A stretch of 64,000 nt of DNA, from NCBI RefSeq assembly GCF_900112335.1, contig NZ_FOLG01000001.1, forward strand, positions 744,001-808,000. Reading direction: 5' to 3'. The DNA comes from Tropicimonas isoalkanivorans. Lineage in GTDB: Bacteria; Pseudomonadota; Alphaproteobacteria; Rhodobacterales; Rhodobacteraceae. A program made the position numbers and the translations under genes. Of this stretch, positions 1 through 8,676 are shown in pieces; the first letter of the stretch is position 1; the number at the start of each line of letters is the position of its first letter. The notes under the pieces were generated by a model. That model did not search any database. It worked only from the letters and a program-made list of their open reading frames with translations, and had not been told where the DNA came from.

Positions 1-321
1 CGCGGCAGCCTCGCGGCCCTTTTCCACTTCGGTCAAGATGCGGCCCTTGACGTAAAGGCCCCGGGCGTCTTCCCGAACCTCGTCCCACACGCCGATGGGC
101 TGGGCGGGATCGTGTTGCCACAGCATCTTCACCCGCCGGTCCGCACCCGCCATCGCCTTGAGCGAGGCCGCGTAGGCACCCGGTTGCACAACGTCGCCGC
201 CCTGGTCGGTCTTGCCGAAAAGCGACGCGTAGCCTTCCACGACAGCGCCGTCCTTGACGATGAGCGTCGCGTCCTGCGGACAGAACTTGCGTTCCAGCCC
301 GCCTCCGTCGATCTGAGTCAT
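1..321 (-). CDS. GTA HK97-family prohead protease, N-terminal part (runs off left edge)
   Basis: The first 107 codons of a maturation protease that would cleave the capsid protein during gene transfer agent head assembly. The translation contains the family pattern VVEGYASLFGKTDQGGDVV near residues 24-42, followed by KMLWQHDPAQPIGVWDE with the conserved WxH around residue 63. The ATG at 319-321 follows a GGAAGG ribosome site. It lies 30 bp downstream of the portal gene on the same strand, in the terminase-portal-protease order of GTA clusters. The gap leaves no room for the small orfg3.5 found between portal and protease in Rhodobacter capsulatus. The remainder of the gene is outside the window. 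Confidence 0.85.
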   Translation of the reverse strand, partial: MTQIDGGGLERKFCPQDATLIVKDGAVVEGYASLFGKTDQGGDVVQPGAYAASLKAMAGADRRVKMLWQHDPAQPIGVWDEVREDARGLYVKGRILTEVEKGREAAA

Positions 322-351
322 CCTTCCATCCTTCTCGAAATCCGTTGCGCC

Positions 352-1536
352 TCATTCCACCAATGGGGGCAGCCCCAGCAGCGACCGCTTTTCCGCCTCC
401 GTGAGGAAGGACGCGGCGCCGATGCGGGCCCACTGAGCCTCCCTCTCGGCGCTCAGGGCCGGGATGCGATCCAGATCGGGAGCGAGCGTCACCGCCTCGC
501 CCTGGAACCGGGACAGCCAGTCGGAGAGCGTCGCCGCCACGCGGCTGGCGAGCGGCAGCACCGTCAGCCGATAGAACGCCCGGTTCGCCTCCTGGTAGTT
601 CGCGTAGGTCATGTCGCCCGGTATCCCGAGCAGCATCGGCGGCACGCCGAACGCCGTCGCGATCTCCCGCGCGGCATCGGCCTTCGTCTGTTGAAACTCC
701 ATGTCCGACGGCGAGAACCCCATCGGCTTCCAGTCCAGCCCGCCCTCCAGGAGCATCGGCCGCCCGGCATTCCGCGCGCCCTGGTGGTGCATCTCCATCT
801 CGCTGAGCAGCCGGTCGTACTGGTCCGCCGTCAGCGTCCCGTGCCCCCCGTCCGAACCACGATAGACAATGGCCCCCGACGGGCGCGCCGCGTTATCCAG
901 AAGCGCCTTCGACCAACGCGACGCGCTGCTGTGAACGTCGATCGCCATCGCCGCCGCCTGCATCGGCGACAGCCCATAATGATCGTCCTGCGGGTGAAAG
1001 CTCCGCATGTGGCAGATCGGTGGAACCTCAGCCGCCATGTCGAACCGGAACGTCTTTCCGCCGACGGTGTATTCGTAGGCCACCGGCCAACCATCCGCGC
1101 CCGGGATCAGGTTCATCCGGTCTGAGCGCAACACATGCAGTTCGGACGGCAACCCGCCGGTACCGACCGCCTCGATGTAGCCGTTCCCCGACAGCAGGAT
1201 CTGCCCGAAGAGCGCCTCCAACAGGTCTGCACGGCCCTGCGCGCCATTCGGCCGGGAGAGAAGCGACAGGACGGGATGGGTTTCGTACCGCCGCTCCGTG
1301 TCCTGGCAGACCAGCGGCACCGCCGCCGCCGCCTCCGCGACGAGCTTGACACAACGAAACCCGATCGGATTCCCGACGAACCCCGTCCGCGTCAGGGACG
1401 CCGTGTCACGAGGCGACCACGCCACCCGCCCGGCACCCTGCCAGGCGATCACCGGCCCCGTCGCCGAGGCCTTCCGTTCCGGCGGCTGACTGGTCTCGGC
1501 CCCGTCGCCGGACCGTCGCAGGAAATCCAGTACCAT
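352..1536 (-). CDS. GTA portal protein (HK97 family)
   Basis: Portal vertex protein through which DNA is packaged into the GTA head, 394 aa. HK97-type portal features include the N-terminal hydrophobic segment ending VKLVAEAAAAVPL, the central FHPQDDHYGLSPMQ motif near residue 190, and the late GIPGDMTYANYQEANRAFY stretch. The frame stays open upstream to 1620, but the ATG at 1534-1536 has an AAGGAG ribosome site eight bases before it, so the shorter form is chosen. It sits between the large terminase and the protease on one strand. It is separated from the terminase by an unusual 314-bp spacer, whereas GTA genes are normally packed tightly. Confidence 0.92.
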   Translation of the reverse strand: MVLDFLRRSGDGAETSQPPERKASATGPVIAWQGAGRVAWSPRDTASLTRTGFVGNPIGFRCVKLVAEAAAAVPLVCQDTERRYETHPVLSLLSRPNGAQGRADLLEALFGQILLSGNGYIEAVGTGGLPSELHVLRSDRMNLIPGADGWPVAYEYTVGGKTFRFDMAAEVPPICHMRSFHPQDDHYGLSPMQAAAMAIDVHSSASRWSKALLDNAARPSGAIVYRGSDGGHGTLTADQYDRLLSEMEMHHQGARNAGRPMLLEGGLDWKPMGFSPSDMEFQQTKADAAREIATAFGVPPMLLGIPGDMTYANYQEANRAFYRLTVLPLASRVAATLSDWLSRFQGEAVTLAPDLDRIPALSAEREAQWARIGAASFLTEAEKRSLLGLPPLVE

Positions 1537-1741
1537 GCGTTCTCGCTCCTTTTCCTGTGGGGCGGGACGCCCCGGCATTCCCAGCCCGTCCCCCCGCCAA
1601 ATGGCGGGGGGCGGGCGCACCAGGAGAGGGCGCGTCCCTTCAAGGCGCGCGCCACGCTCTCCTGATTGTCAGTGTTCGAAGAGCCGCAATCCGGGCGGTG
1701 CGCTTTACCTTCTCACCCGTCGCAAGCGACAACTGCGGACA

Positions 1742-1800
1742 TGGGTATTTTTACCAACAAGAAGACAGCGGCCGCACGTTCTTGTTGGCGCAAATACCCA
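1742..1800. repeat. Long inverted-repeat element, copy 1
   Basis: Two 22-nt arms (1742-1763 and 1779-1800) pair at 19 of 22 positions, with a three-base internal mismatch and a 15-nt loop containing GCGGCCGC. The arms read TGGGTATTTTTACCAACAAG.. and ..CTTGTTGGCGCAAATACCCA. A second copy with nearly identical arms is at 17029-17092, and a half copy at 24498-24521. The loops are unrelated, so the arms are the conserved part. Here the element lies in the spacer between the GTA terminase and portal genes. Function is unknown; a hairpin terminator or processing site and a mobile miniature repeat are both possible. Confidence 0.85.
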
Positions 1801-1804
1801 AATC

Positions 1805-1840
1805 CCGACGCCCGCCATGGGCGGCGCAGCCGGGCGTCGG
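1805..1840 (-). terminator. Possible hairpin terminator after GTA terminase
   Basis: A perfect 10-bp stem (CCGACGCCCG at 1805-1814, CGGGCGTCGG at 1831-1840) with a 16-nt loop lies 10 bp beyond the terminase stop codon. On the minus strand it is followed by the T-rich start of the inverted-repeat element rather than a clean T run. It may attenuate transcription between terminase and portal. Confidence 0.4.
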
Positions 1841-1850
1841 TGCAAACGTC

Positions 1851-3194
1851 CTAAAGCGTCCGCACCCGCGGCCGGCGAAACTGGCCTGACGGCTCGATCA
1901 CCAGTTCCGTCATTGCCCAGACAAGCGCGTCCACCCTGTCCGGCGATCCCCGCCCCTCAAAACCCCGCGTGGTCATCCGGCACATCTGATCCTCCAGAGC
2001 GCCGAGCCCGCGCACATGCCGCACTCGCCCCTGTTCGTAGAGCGCGGCCACCGGTTCCGCCCGCGCGGCCTTGCCCCGCTGCGCCCGCACCGCCTTGAAG
2101 GGAAGCAGCGGATCGATCTGGTTCAACACCGTTTGCACCAGGTCTCCGCCCTGGTTGACCTCCGCCACCAGCCGGTCCGCGCCATGACGCTCCCGCGCCG
2201 CCACCGCGGCATGCGCCCACGCGGTCGGAGAGGAGGCCGAAACGCTCGCGTCCTCCAGCACCCAAGCGATCCAGTCCTTCGGATCGCCCTTCGCCTCCAC
2301 GCCAACGACCACGATCCCGCATTCGTCGGACCCAGAGTGCCCCGTCACGGGCGGGTCGATGGCCACCACGATCCGGTCGAGCGCCGGCGCCGAGTCCCGC
2401 CGCGCCGCCTCGATCAGCGCCGAGGTCCAAAGCGCGCCCTCGGTGTTCTCCACCAGAACGCCGTCCAGTTCCTGCCGCCCCAGCCGTGTGCCGCCGTACC
2501 GCGCCTCGACCTCGGCCAGAAAGCTCGCCGCCAGGTTGGCCCGGTTCGCCTCCGTCGCGGCCGAGGTCACCACCGTCGAGTCCCGCTTGAGCAGATCCTT
2601 CAGGATTGCCACGTCCCGCGGCGTCGTCGTCACGCATTGCTGCGGGTTGTCGCCCAGCCGCAGCCCGAACTGCAGCATCGACCAGGTCTCCTCGGCCTTC
2701 TTCCACTTTGCCAATTCATCAACCCAGGCACAGTCGAACTGCGGCCCCCGCAGGCTCTCCGGCTCATGCGCCGAGAACACCTGCGCCACCGCCCCGTTCG
2801 GCCAGACCAACCGCTTGCGCGTGGACTGCCACTCCGGAACCCGGTCGGGCGGCGAGCAGGCCAGGATGCCGCTGTCGCCGAAGATCATCACTTCCCGCAC
2901 CTGCTCCACCGTCTCGCCCACCAGTGCGACGCGGTGGGCCTGCCCGGTGTCCTGCGGGCACGGCCCCTCGACCTTGGACCGGACCCATTCGGACCCGGCG
3001 CGGGTTTTCCCCGCGCCGCGCCCACCCAGGATGACCCATGTCTTCCAGTCCCCGGCCGGCGGCACCTGATGCGGCATCGCCCAGAACTCGAACAGCCAGG
3101 GCAACGCGCACAGCGCCTCCGCGCTCAGCCCCTCAAGAAACGCCTCCTGCACCTCTGGCGGCTCGGAGGCGAGCAATTCTGCCCCCGATCTCAT
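1851..3194 (-). CDS. GTA large terminase (TerL)
   Basis: ATPase and nuclease that cuts and pumps host DNA into GTA heads. With the ATG at 3194 it has 447 aa. The Walker A GGRGAGKT is at residues 57-64, a Walker B-like FDCAWVDE follows, then the coupling motif TTPRDV, and the C-terminal RNase H-like nuclease shows VVAIDPPVTGHSGSDECG and a late acidic RVDALVWAM. The frame is open up to an ATG at 3266, but that would overlap the small terminase by 134 bp; 3194 reduces the overlap to 62 bp. The true start is uncertain. It is immediately downstream of the small terminase. Confidence 0.92.
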   Translation of the reverse strand: MRSGAELLASEPPEVQEAFLEGLSAEALCALPWLFEFWAMPHQVPPAGDWKTWVILGGRGAGKTRAGSEWVRSKVEGPCPQDTGQAHRVALVGETVEQVREVMIFGDSGILACSPPDRVPEWQSTRKRLVWPNGAVAQVFSAHEPESLRGPQFDCAWVDELAKWKKAEETWSMLQFGLRLGDNPQQCVTTTPRDVAILKDLLKRDSTVVTSAATEANRANLAASFLAEVEARYGGTRLGRQELDGVLVENTEGALWTSALIEAARRDSAPALDRIVVAIDPPVTGHSGSDECGIVVVGVEAKGDPKDWIAWVLEDASVSASSPTAWAHAAVAARERHGADRLVAEVNQGGDLVQTVLNQIDPLLPFKAVRAQRGKAARAEPVAALYEQGRVRHVRGLGALEDQMCRMTTRGFEGRGSPDRVDALVWAMTELVIEPSGQFRRPRVRTL

Positions 3195-3474
3195 CGCGGG
3201 CCGCGGCAAGGTCGAAAGCCTGCTTGTGAACATCCCCGACGAGCTTTCGGCGAAGGTCTTCGACATGACGTGCCTCTTCCATCATGGTGAACGAAGCCTT
3301 GCGAAGCTCCGACAGAACTCCCTTTAGCTTCCGTGCCCGCTCGGTCTTGCCCAGACCGATCTCTTCGATGATATCCGTCAGCTCCCGCGAGCCGCTGCGA
3401 TATAGGGTGATGGCCTGATCAAAATACTGGCCGGCGTCGTCTCCCGGCTGTCCGGGAACAAAGGTCTTGTTCAT
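3133..3474 (-). CDS. GTA small terminase (orfg1-type TerS)
   Basis: A 113-aa, largely helical, charged protein at the head of the GTA cluster, where R. capsulatus encodes its TerS-like orfg1. The segment DIIEEIGLGKTERARKLKGV resembles the helix-turn region of these proteins, and the C-terminal half is predicted coiled coil (EEARHVEDLRRKLVGDV). Small terminases recruit DNA to the large subunit; the GTA version is thought to act with reduced sequence specificity. Identity rests on position, size and residue pattern. The 3' end overlaps the large terminase in another frame. Confidence 0.75.
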   Translation of the reverse strand: MNKTFVPGQPGDDAGQYFDQAITLYRSGSRELTDIIEEIGLGKTERARKLKGVLSELRKASFTMMEEARHVEDLRRKLVGDVHKQAFDLAAARDEIGGRIARLRAARGAGGVS

Positions 3475-3511
3475 CTATGAACCTGCTCTTTCACGTGCCT
3501 CCACACGAGTG

Positions 3512-3547
3512 AAACGAAAAAGCGCCGAGACCATTGGTCCGGCGCTT
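3512..3547 (-). terminator. Intrinsic terminator of the fab-mltG operon
   Basis: AAGCGCCG at 3520-3527 pairs with CGGCGCTT at 3540-3547, with a further GACC/GGTC inner pairing. On the minus strand the stem runs into TTTTT. It lies about 115 bp past the mltG stop and 38 bp before the GTA cluster start, insulating the two units. Confidence 0.8.
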
Positions 3548-3662
3548 GCCCACTTCTTCCAGCTTGACTTGTTTCTACATTAGACCGTTCGCCGAGTCAA
3601 GCTCGGAGCTTCGCGCGCCACCTGAGCAGCGCGCGCCAGGTTACTGTTTGTTAACCGTTTTC

Positions 3663-4817
3663 TTACTGCGCCACCTGCTGCGCCTCGATCTCGCGCCAGC
3701 GTCGGACGTTCTCGTTGTGCTCGCGCAAGGTCGAGGCAAAAGCGTGCCCACCGCTGCCATCGGCAACAAAGAAAAGGTAATCCGTATCTGCCGGATTCAA
3801 GGCCGCCGCGATGGACTCGCGGCCCGGGTTTGCGATCGGTGTCGGCGGCAGGCCGGGAATCACATAGGTGTTGTAAGGCGTCGCCTTGCGCAGTTCGCTC
3901 TGCCGGATGCCGCGTCCGAGCGGCGCCTTCCCTTCCGTCAGGCCGTAGATCACCGTCGGGTCCGTCTGCAGCCGCATCCCGTCCTTGAGTCGATTCACGA
4001 AAACGCTCGCCACCATGGGGCGCTCGTCGGCCACCCCGGTTTCCTTTTCGACGATCGACGCAAGGGTCAACGCCTCCTCCGGCGTCTCCAGCGGCAGCCC
4101 CTCGGCCCGCGCGGCCCAGAGGTCCGCCAGAATCGCAGACTGCCGGGACTTCATCTCTGCGACCAGTTCCCCCAGATCGGCGCCCTTCGGCGTCTCATAA
4201 CTGTCGGGCGCAAGGCTCCCCTCGGCCGGAACCTCGGCAACCTCGCCGCTCAGGAACGGCGCCCGCTTCAGCTCCTCGATCACCTGCCAGCTCGTCACAC
4301 CTTCCGCGAGCGTGATGCGGTAGCGCGTGCTGGGGTTCTCCATGATCGCGTCAAGCCCCTCCGGCGCGGGCTCCTCTCCCGGAACGTAGCTTGCCAGTTC
4401 AACGTACTGCTGTGTGCCCGGATCGAGTTCGCGAACCACCATGTTCGCCTCCGCCACGCCGACGCGATAATTGACCTCGGTGCCGCAGGTGCTCCGCCCG
4501 CTGGCGGTGATCGCTTCGATGATCTCGTCCATGGAGGCGTGCGGCTCCACCACGAAGCTCCCGGCCTTCAACTGGTTGGAGCGCTTGCTGTATTCGGCCC
4601 CCAGCCGAAAGATCGTCCCGTTGGAAATCGCGCCCTGCTCCTCCAAGTCCCGTGAAATCTTGGACATGGAGGCGCCCGAAGGCACCACGACGCAGATCGC
4701 ATCCTCGAGTGGCCCCCGCCCGGCATATTGGCTGCGCCCCCAGCCGATGATGCTGCCGGCCGCAACCATCAGCACAACGAGGATGGTCAGCGCGTTCGAA
4801 GCGAGCGACCGCGCCAT
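3663..4817 (-). CDS. mltG: Endolytic murein transglycosylase MltG
   Basis: Inner-membrane lytic transglycosylase that cleaves nascent peptidoglycan and limits strand length, 384 aa. One membrane segment spans about residues 8-26. A LysM-like region follows, then the YceG catalytic domain with LASIVEKETG, placing the catalytic glutamate at residue 257, and further conserved FVNRL, LQTDPTVIYG and TPYNTY motifs. Its ATG overlaps the fabF stop codon in a TGATG arrangement, so the two are translationally coupled. Clustering of mltG with fabF and acpP is common in bacteria. Confidence 0.95.
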   Translation of the reverse strand: MARSLASNALTILVVLMVAAGSIIGWGRSQYAGRGPLEDAICVVVPSGASMSKISRDLEEQGAISNGTIFRLGAEYSKRSNQLKAGSFVVEPHASMDEIIEAITASGRSTCGTEVNYRVGVAEANMVVRELDPGTQQYVELASYVPGEEPAPEGLDAIMENPSTRYRITLAEGVTSWQVIEELKRAPFLSGEVAEVPAEGSLAPDSYETPKGADLGELVAEMKSRQSAILADLWAARAEGLPLETPEEALTLASIVEKETGVADERPMVASVFVNRLKDGMRLQTDPTVIYGLTEGKAPLGRGIRQSELRKATPYNTYVIPGLPPTPIANPGRESIAAALNPADTDYLFFVADGSGGHAFASTLREHNENVRRWREIEAQQVAQ

Positions 4818-6079
4818 CAGGCGTCGACCTTACCCATCACCAGCGTGGCGTTCGTCCCGCCGAATCCGAAGGAATTCGACAGCGCCACGTTGATCTCCCG
4901 TTCCCGTTTCACCTTCGGCGCCAGATCGATCTTCGCGCCCTCCGGCGGTGTGTCGAGGTTCAGCGTCGGCGGAGCCACCTGGTCCCGAATCGCAAGGATG
5001 CAGAAGATTGCCTCGACAGCCCCCGCAGCGCCAAGCAAATGCCCGATGGACGATTTGGTCGACGACATGGTGGGGTTGCCCACGGCATCACCCAAAAGCC
5101 GCTCCACCGCGCCCATCTCGATCGTGTCCGCCATCGTCGAGGTGCCATGTGCGTTGATGTAGTCGATCGCCGAGGCCGGCAGGTCCGCCCGCTTCAGCGC
5201 CGCCTGCATGGAGCGGAAACCGCCATCGCCATCCTCGGACGGCGCGGTGATGTGATAGGCGTCGCCCGACATCCCGTAGCCGAGGATCTCGGCATAGATC
5301 TTCGCGCCGCGCGCCTTGGCATGTTCGTACTCTTCCAGCACCACGACGCCGGCGCCCTCGCCCATCACGAACCCGTCCCGGTCCGCGTCCCAAGGCCGGC
5401 TTGCGCCCTTGGGGTCGTCCGCCCGCTTGGTCGACAGCGCCTTGCACGCGTTGAACCCCGCGATGCCGATCTCGCAGATCGCGCTCTCCGCGCCACCCGC
5501 GACCATCACGTCCGCGTCGCCGAAGCCAATGATGCGGGAGGCATCGCCGATGGCGTGCGCGCCCGTCGAGCAGGCCGTCACCACCGCGTGGTTCGGCCCC
5601 TTGAAGCCATGGCGAATGCTGACCTGGCCGCTCGCGAGGTTGATGAGCGAACCGGGGATGAAGAACGGCGACACCCGCCGCGGGCCTTTCTCCTTAAGCA
5701 CGATGGCCGTGTCCGCAATGGAACTCAGCCCGCCGATCCCGGAGCCGATCATCACGCCCGTGCGCAGGCGGTCTTCCTCGCTCTCGGGAGTCCATCCGGC
5801 GTCCTTCACGGCCTGATCGGCCGCCGCAATAGCGAACAGGATGAAGTCGTCGACCTTCCGGCGCTCCTTCGGCTCCATCCAGTCGTCCGGATTGAACGTC
5901 CCGTCCGAACCATCGCCTAGGGGAACCTCACAGGCATACTTAGTCGTTACCCGCTCGGGATCGAATCGCGTGATCGGCCCCGCCCCCGACTCTCCGGCCA
6001 GAAGCCGGCTCCAGGTCTCTTCCACCCCGCATGCCAGCGGGCTGACCATTCCCAAACCGGTGACTACCACTCGACGCAT
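4817..6079 (-). CDS. fabF: Beta-ketoacyl-ACP synthase II (FabF)
   Basis: Condenses malonyl-ACP with acyl-ACP in fatty-acid elongation, 420 aa. The Cys-His-His triad is visible: Cys170 in VVTACSTGAHA, His311 in NAHGTSTMADT and His347 in SSIGHLLGAAGA. The start is taken at 6079 because family members begin MRRVVVTGLG; the upstream 22 codons of open frame are not conserved-looking. It lies downstream of acpP and is coupled to mltG. Confidence 0.97.
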   Translation of the reverse strand: MRRVVVTGLGMVSPLACGVEETWSRLLAGESGAGPITRFDPERVTTKYACEVPLGDGSDGTFNPDDWMEPKERRKVDDFILFAIAAADQAVKDAGWTPESEEDRLRTGVMIGSGIGGLSSIADTAIVLKEKGPRRVSPFFIPGSLINLASGQVSIRHGFKGPNHAVVTACSTGAHAIGDASRIIGFGDADVMVAGGAESAICEIGIAGFNACKALSTKRADDPKGASRPWDADRDGFVMGEGAGVVVLEEYEHAKARGAKIYAEILGYGMSGDAYHITAPSEDGDGGFRSMQAALKRADLPASAIDYINAHGTSTMADTIEMGAVERLLGDAVGNPTMSSTKSSIGHLLGAAGAVEAIFCILAIRDQVAPPTLNLDTPPEGAKIDLAPKVKREREINVALSNSFGFGGTNATLVMGKVDA

Positions 6080-6212
6080 TTCTCGCACCCTAGTTCGTTT
6101 GTTGGCTTTGGGGGTGATACACGCGCCCCGTGATTGGCGCAACAAGCCGCGGACCGCGGTATGTCGGTCATGCGGGTTCAGCGAAACGTCGCCGGATCGC
6201 GATACCCCTCAA

Positions 6213-6242
6213 CGAAAAATGGCGCCCCACTGGAGCGCCATT
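6213..6242 (-). terminator. Intrinsic terminator after acpP
   Basis: AATGGCGC at 6218-6225 and GCGCCATT at 6235-6242 form an 8-bp stem with a 9-nt loop; on the minus strand it is followed by TTTTT. It lies 35 bp past the acpP stop. It suggests that highly expressed acpP is partly insulated from fabF. Confidence 0.8.
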
Positions 6243-6276
6243 CCCGGCCAAGCCACAAGGCTTGCGGAAACGCCCG

Positions 6277-6510
6277 TCAGGACGCTTCCTTGATGAACTT
6301 CACCGCGTCGCCGAACGTCTGGATAGTTTCGGCCGCGTCGTCCGGAATCTCGATGCCGAACTCTTCTTCGAACGCCATCACCAGCTCGACGGTATCAAGC
6401 GAGTCGGCGCCCAGGTCGTCGATGAACGACGCGTTTTCGGTCACCTTGTCCTCGTCGACGCTCAGGTGCTCGACCACAATCTTCCTCACGCGATCCGCGA
6501 TATCGCTCAT
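6277..6510 (-). CDS. acpP: Acyl carrier protein
   Basis: A 77-aa acidic protein that carries acyl chains on a phosphopantetheine arm. The attachment serine lies in the canonical [14 protein letters not shown] motif, around residue 37. The ATG follows a strong GAGGAAG ribosome site. It has its own terminator downstream, and a 262-bp gap separates its start from the fabG stop upstream, which probably holds an acpP promoter. Confidence 0.98.
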   Translation of the reverse strand: MSDIADRVRKIVVEHLSVDEDKVTENASFIDDLGADSLDTVELVMAFEEEFGIEIPDDAAETIQTFGDAVKFIKEAS

Positions 6511-6777
6511 GTTTCTTCCTCATTCGTTGGGGCTTGCTGCCCCGTTCTTGTCCGCACCCCGAAGGCGCTCTACCTCGTTACCCCGCCAGGGGCGGCTCTT
6601 CCCGTCCGCCGCGGGAGCCCATGCCCGGCCCGTCCTCGGAAAGGCCCGGGACCAAAACTGCGCCGCCTTTAACACGTTCGCCTGCAAATGCAAACGCCTT
6701 GATCGGGCGTTCGGCACCCGCAATTCCATTCTCCCGAACCGGCCGCTGGTTGCGCATTCGCGCCCCCGCGCGCCGCG

Positions 6778-7515
6778 TCAGATCATTGCCATCCCGCCGT
6801 TCACATGCAGCGTCGCGCCGGTGACATAGCCCGCCTCGGCGCTGGCCAGGTACAGAACCGCTGCGGCGATTTCCTCCGGCGTACCCATGCGGGCGGCCGG
6901 GATGCGGGTGTTGATCGCATCCTTCTGCTCGTCGGTCAGCTTATCCGTCATCGCCGTGGCAATGAACCCCGGCGCCACCGCGTTGGCGGTGATGCCCCGG
7001 CTCGCCACTTCGTAGGCGATGGACTTCGTCAACCCGATCATGCCCGCCTTGGAGGCCGCGTAGTTCGCCTGCCCCGGGTTGCCGGTCACGCCGACCACGG
7101 AGGAGATATTGACGATCCGCCCCCAGCGCTTTTTCATCATCGGCCGCATCACGCCCCGGCAGAGCCGCATCGTGGAGGTCAGGTTGACCTCCAGAACCTG
7201 CGCCCATTCCTCGTCGGACATCCGCATGAAGATCTGGTCACGGGTGATCCCGGCGTTGTTGACCAAAATGTCCACCCCGCCCATCGCCTCGATGGCCTGC
7301 TTCGGCAGCGCATCGACCGCGCCGGCATCGCTCAGGTTGCAGGGCAGCACATGTGCGCGCTCCCCCAATTCCGCCGCCAACGCCTCCAGCGGCTCCACCC
7401 GCGTGCCCGACAGGCCCACGACAGCCCCCGCGCCATGAAGCGCCTTGGCAATCGCCCCCCCGATGCCGCCCGAGGCACCAGTGACCAGTGCCGTCTTTCC
7501 GCTCAGATCAAACAT
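6778..7515 (-). CDS. fabG: 3-oxoacyl-ACP reductase FabG
   Basis: NADPH-dependent reductase of the short-chain dehydrogenase family, 245 aa. It has the cofactor motif TGASGGIG near residues 12-19, NNAG, the catalytic Ser in NISSVVG, and the YxxxK motif in NYAASKAG. An ATG two codons upstream (7521) is almost on top of the AAGGA ribosome site, so 7515, with a spacing of about six bases, is the better start. It lies 35 bp downstream of fabD. Confidence 0.95.
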   Translation of the reverse strand: MFDLSGKTALVTGASGGIGGAIAKALHGAGAVVGLSGTRVEPLEALAAELGERAHVLPCNLSDAGAVDALPKQAIEAMGGVDILVNNAGITRDQIFMRMSDEEWAQVLEVNLTSTMRLCRGVMRPMMKKRWGRIVNISSVVGVTGNPGQANYAASKAGMIGLTKSIAYEVASRGITANAVAPGFIATAMTDKLTDEQKDAINTRIPAARMGTPEEIAAAVLYLASAEAGYVTGATLHVNGGMAMI

Positions 7516-7550
7516 GTCCATTCCTTCCCGTCAGTCTCGCCAGGCCCCGA

Positions 7551-8492
7551 TCAACCCTTGGCGCTTTCGGCGGCCGCCGCGACGTCCTCCGGCGTTCCCA
7601 CCGCGCGTGTGGCCACCGTCTTGTCGATGCGCCGGATCATGCCCGTCAGCGCCTTCCCGGCACCAATCTCCCACGTCTCGTCCACGCCCTGCGCGGCCAT
7701 CCACGCCACGGACTCCCGCCAGCGCACCGCGTGGGTCACCTGCTCCACCAGCAGCGCGCGGATCTCGTCGGGGTCCGTCACCGCCTCCGCGCGCACGTTG
7801 GCGACGACGGGCACCTTCGGCACGGCGATATCCACCTGCGCCAGCGCCTCGGCCATGACCTCCGCCGCCGGTTGCATCAGCGCACAATGGAACGGGGCGC
7901 TGACCGGCAGCAGGATCGCCCGCTTGGCGCCCCGACCCTTGGCAATCTCCACCGCCCGCTCCACGGCCGCCTTCGCCCCGGACACGACGACCTGCGCGGG
8001 GTCGTTGTCGTTTGCTGCCGCACACACCTCGCCCTGCGCGGCTTCAGCCGCCACCTCGCGCACCGCGGCCAGGTCCAGCCCCAGCACGGCGGCCATGGCG
8101 CCTTCGCCCACCGGCACGGCCTGTTGCATGGCCTTGCCCCGCGTCCGCAACAGCCGCGCGGTATCGGTGATGCTGAATGCCTGCGCCGCAGCCAGAGCCG
8201 AGTATTCACCCAGCGAGTGACCGGCAACGAAGGCCGCCGCCTCGATCCCGACGCCTTCGGCCTCCAGCGCCTTCATCGCTGCCAGCGAGGTCGCCATCAG
8301 CGCCGGCTGCGCATTCTCCGTCAACGTCAGCGTCTCGATATCGCCGTCCCAGATCAGGTCGGAGAGCTTTTCGCCCAGCGCTTCGTCCACCTCGTCGAAC
8401 ACGGCCCGTGCCGCCGGATACGCGTCGGCGAGCGCCTTGCCCATCCCGATCGCCTGCGCGCCCTGCCCCGGAAAAACGAATGCCCTGCTCAT
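7551..8492 (-). CDS. fabD: Malonyl-CoA:ACP transacylase FabD
   Basis: Transfers malonyl groups from CoA to ACP, 313 aa. The nucleophile elbow GHSLGEY places Ser at residue 93, the oxyanion motif FPGQGAQ is at the N-terminus, and the catalytic His202 lies in SAPFHCALM. It is the first gene of the minus-strand fabD-fabG-acpP-fabF-mltG group. The 184 bp to the divergent b561 gene should hold its promoter. Confidence 0.97.
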   Translation of the reverse strand: MSRAFVFPGQGAQAIGMGKALADAYPAARAVFDEVDEALGEKLSDLIWDGDIETLTLTENAQPALMATSLAAMKALEAEGVGIEAAAFVAGHSLGEYSALAAAQAFSITDTARLLRTRGKAMQQAVPVGEGAMAAVLGLDLAAVREVAAEAAQGEVCAAANDNDPAQVVVSGAKAAVERAVEIAKGRGAKRAILLPVSAPFHCALMQPAAEVMAEALAQVDIAVPKVPVVANVRAEAVTDPDEIRALLVEQVTHAVRWRESVAWMAAQGVDETWEIGAGKALTGMIRRIDKTVATRAVGTPEDVAAAAESAKG

Positions 8493-8676
8493 GGTCTCAC
8501 TCCCAACCTTCTCGTCTCATGGCGCCCGTGTATCGCCAAGTGCTGCGACCGACAAGCGACAGGAGCGCCCCGCCCGGCGCGCACACCGCCTGTGCGCCCG
8601 CGGAGATGGGCCATCCCCCGGTTTGGACATATGTCACCGTACCTGACCGATCCAACCGCCATGGAGCCCGCATCCC

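Larger units (their letters stand above)
1537..1850. other. 314-bp spacer inside the GTA cluster
   Basis: No convincing protein frame is present. Apart from the inverted-repeat element and the hairpin listed separately, 1537-1741 shows only the portal ribosome site and GC-rich sequence without recognisable structure. A spacer of this size between terminase and portal is unusual for GTA clusters. Confidence 0.6.

Noticed and set aside
1-3474. Prophage
   Set aside because: Terminase, portal and protease might suggest a prophage, but there is no integrase, lysis or regulatory gene, and gene order and sequence pattern fit the GTA of Rhodobacterales.
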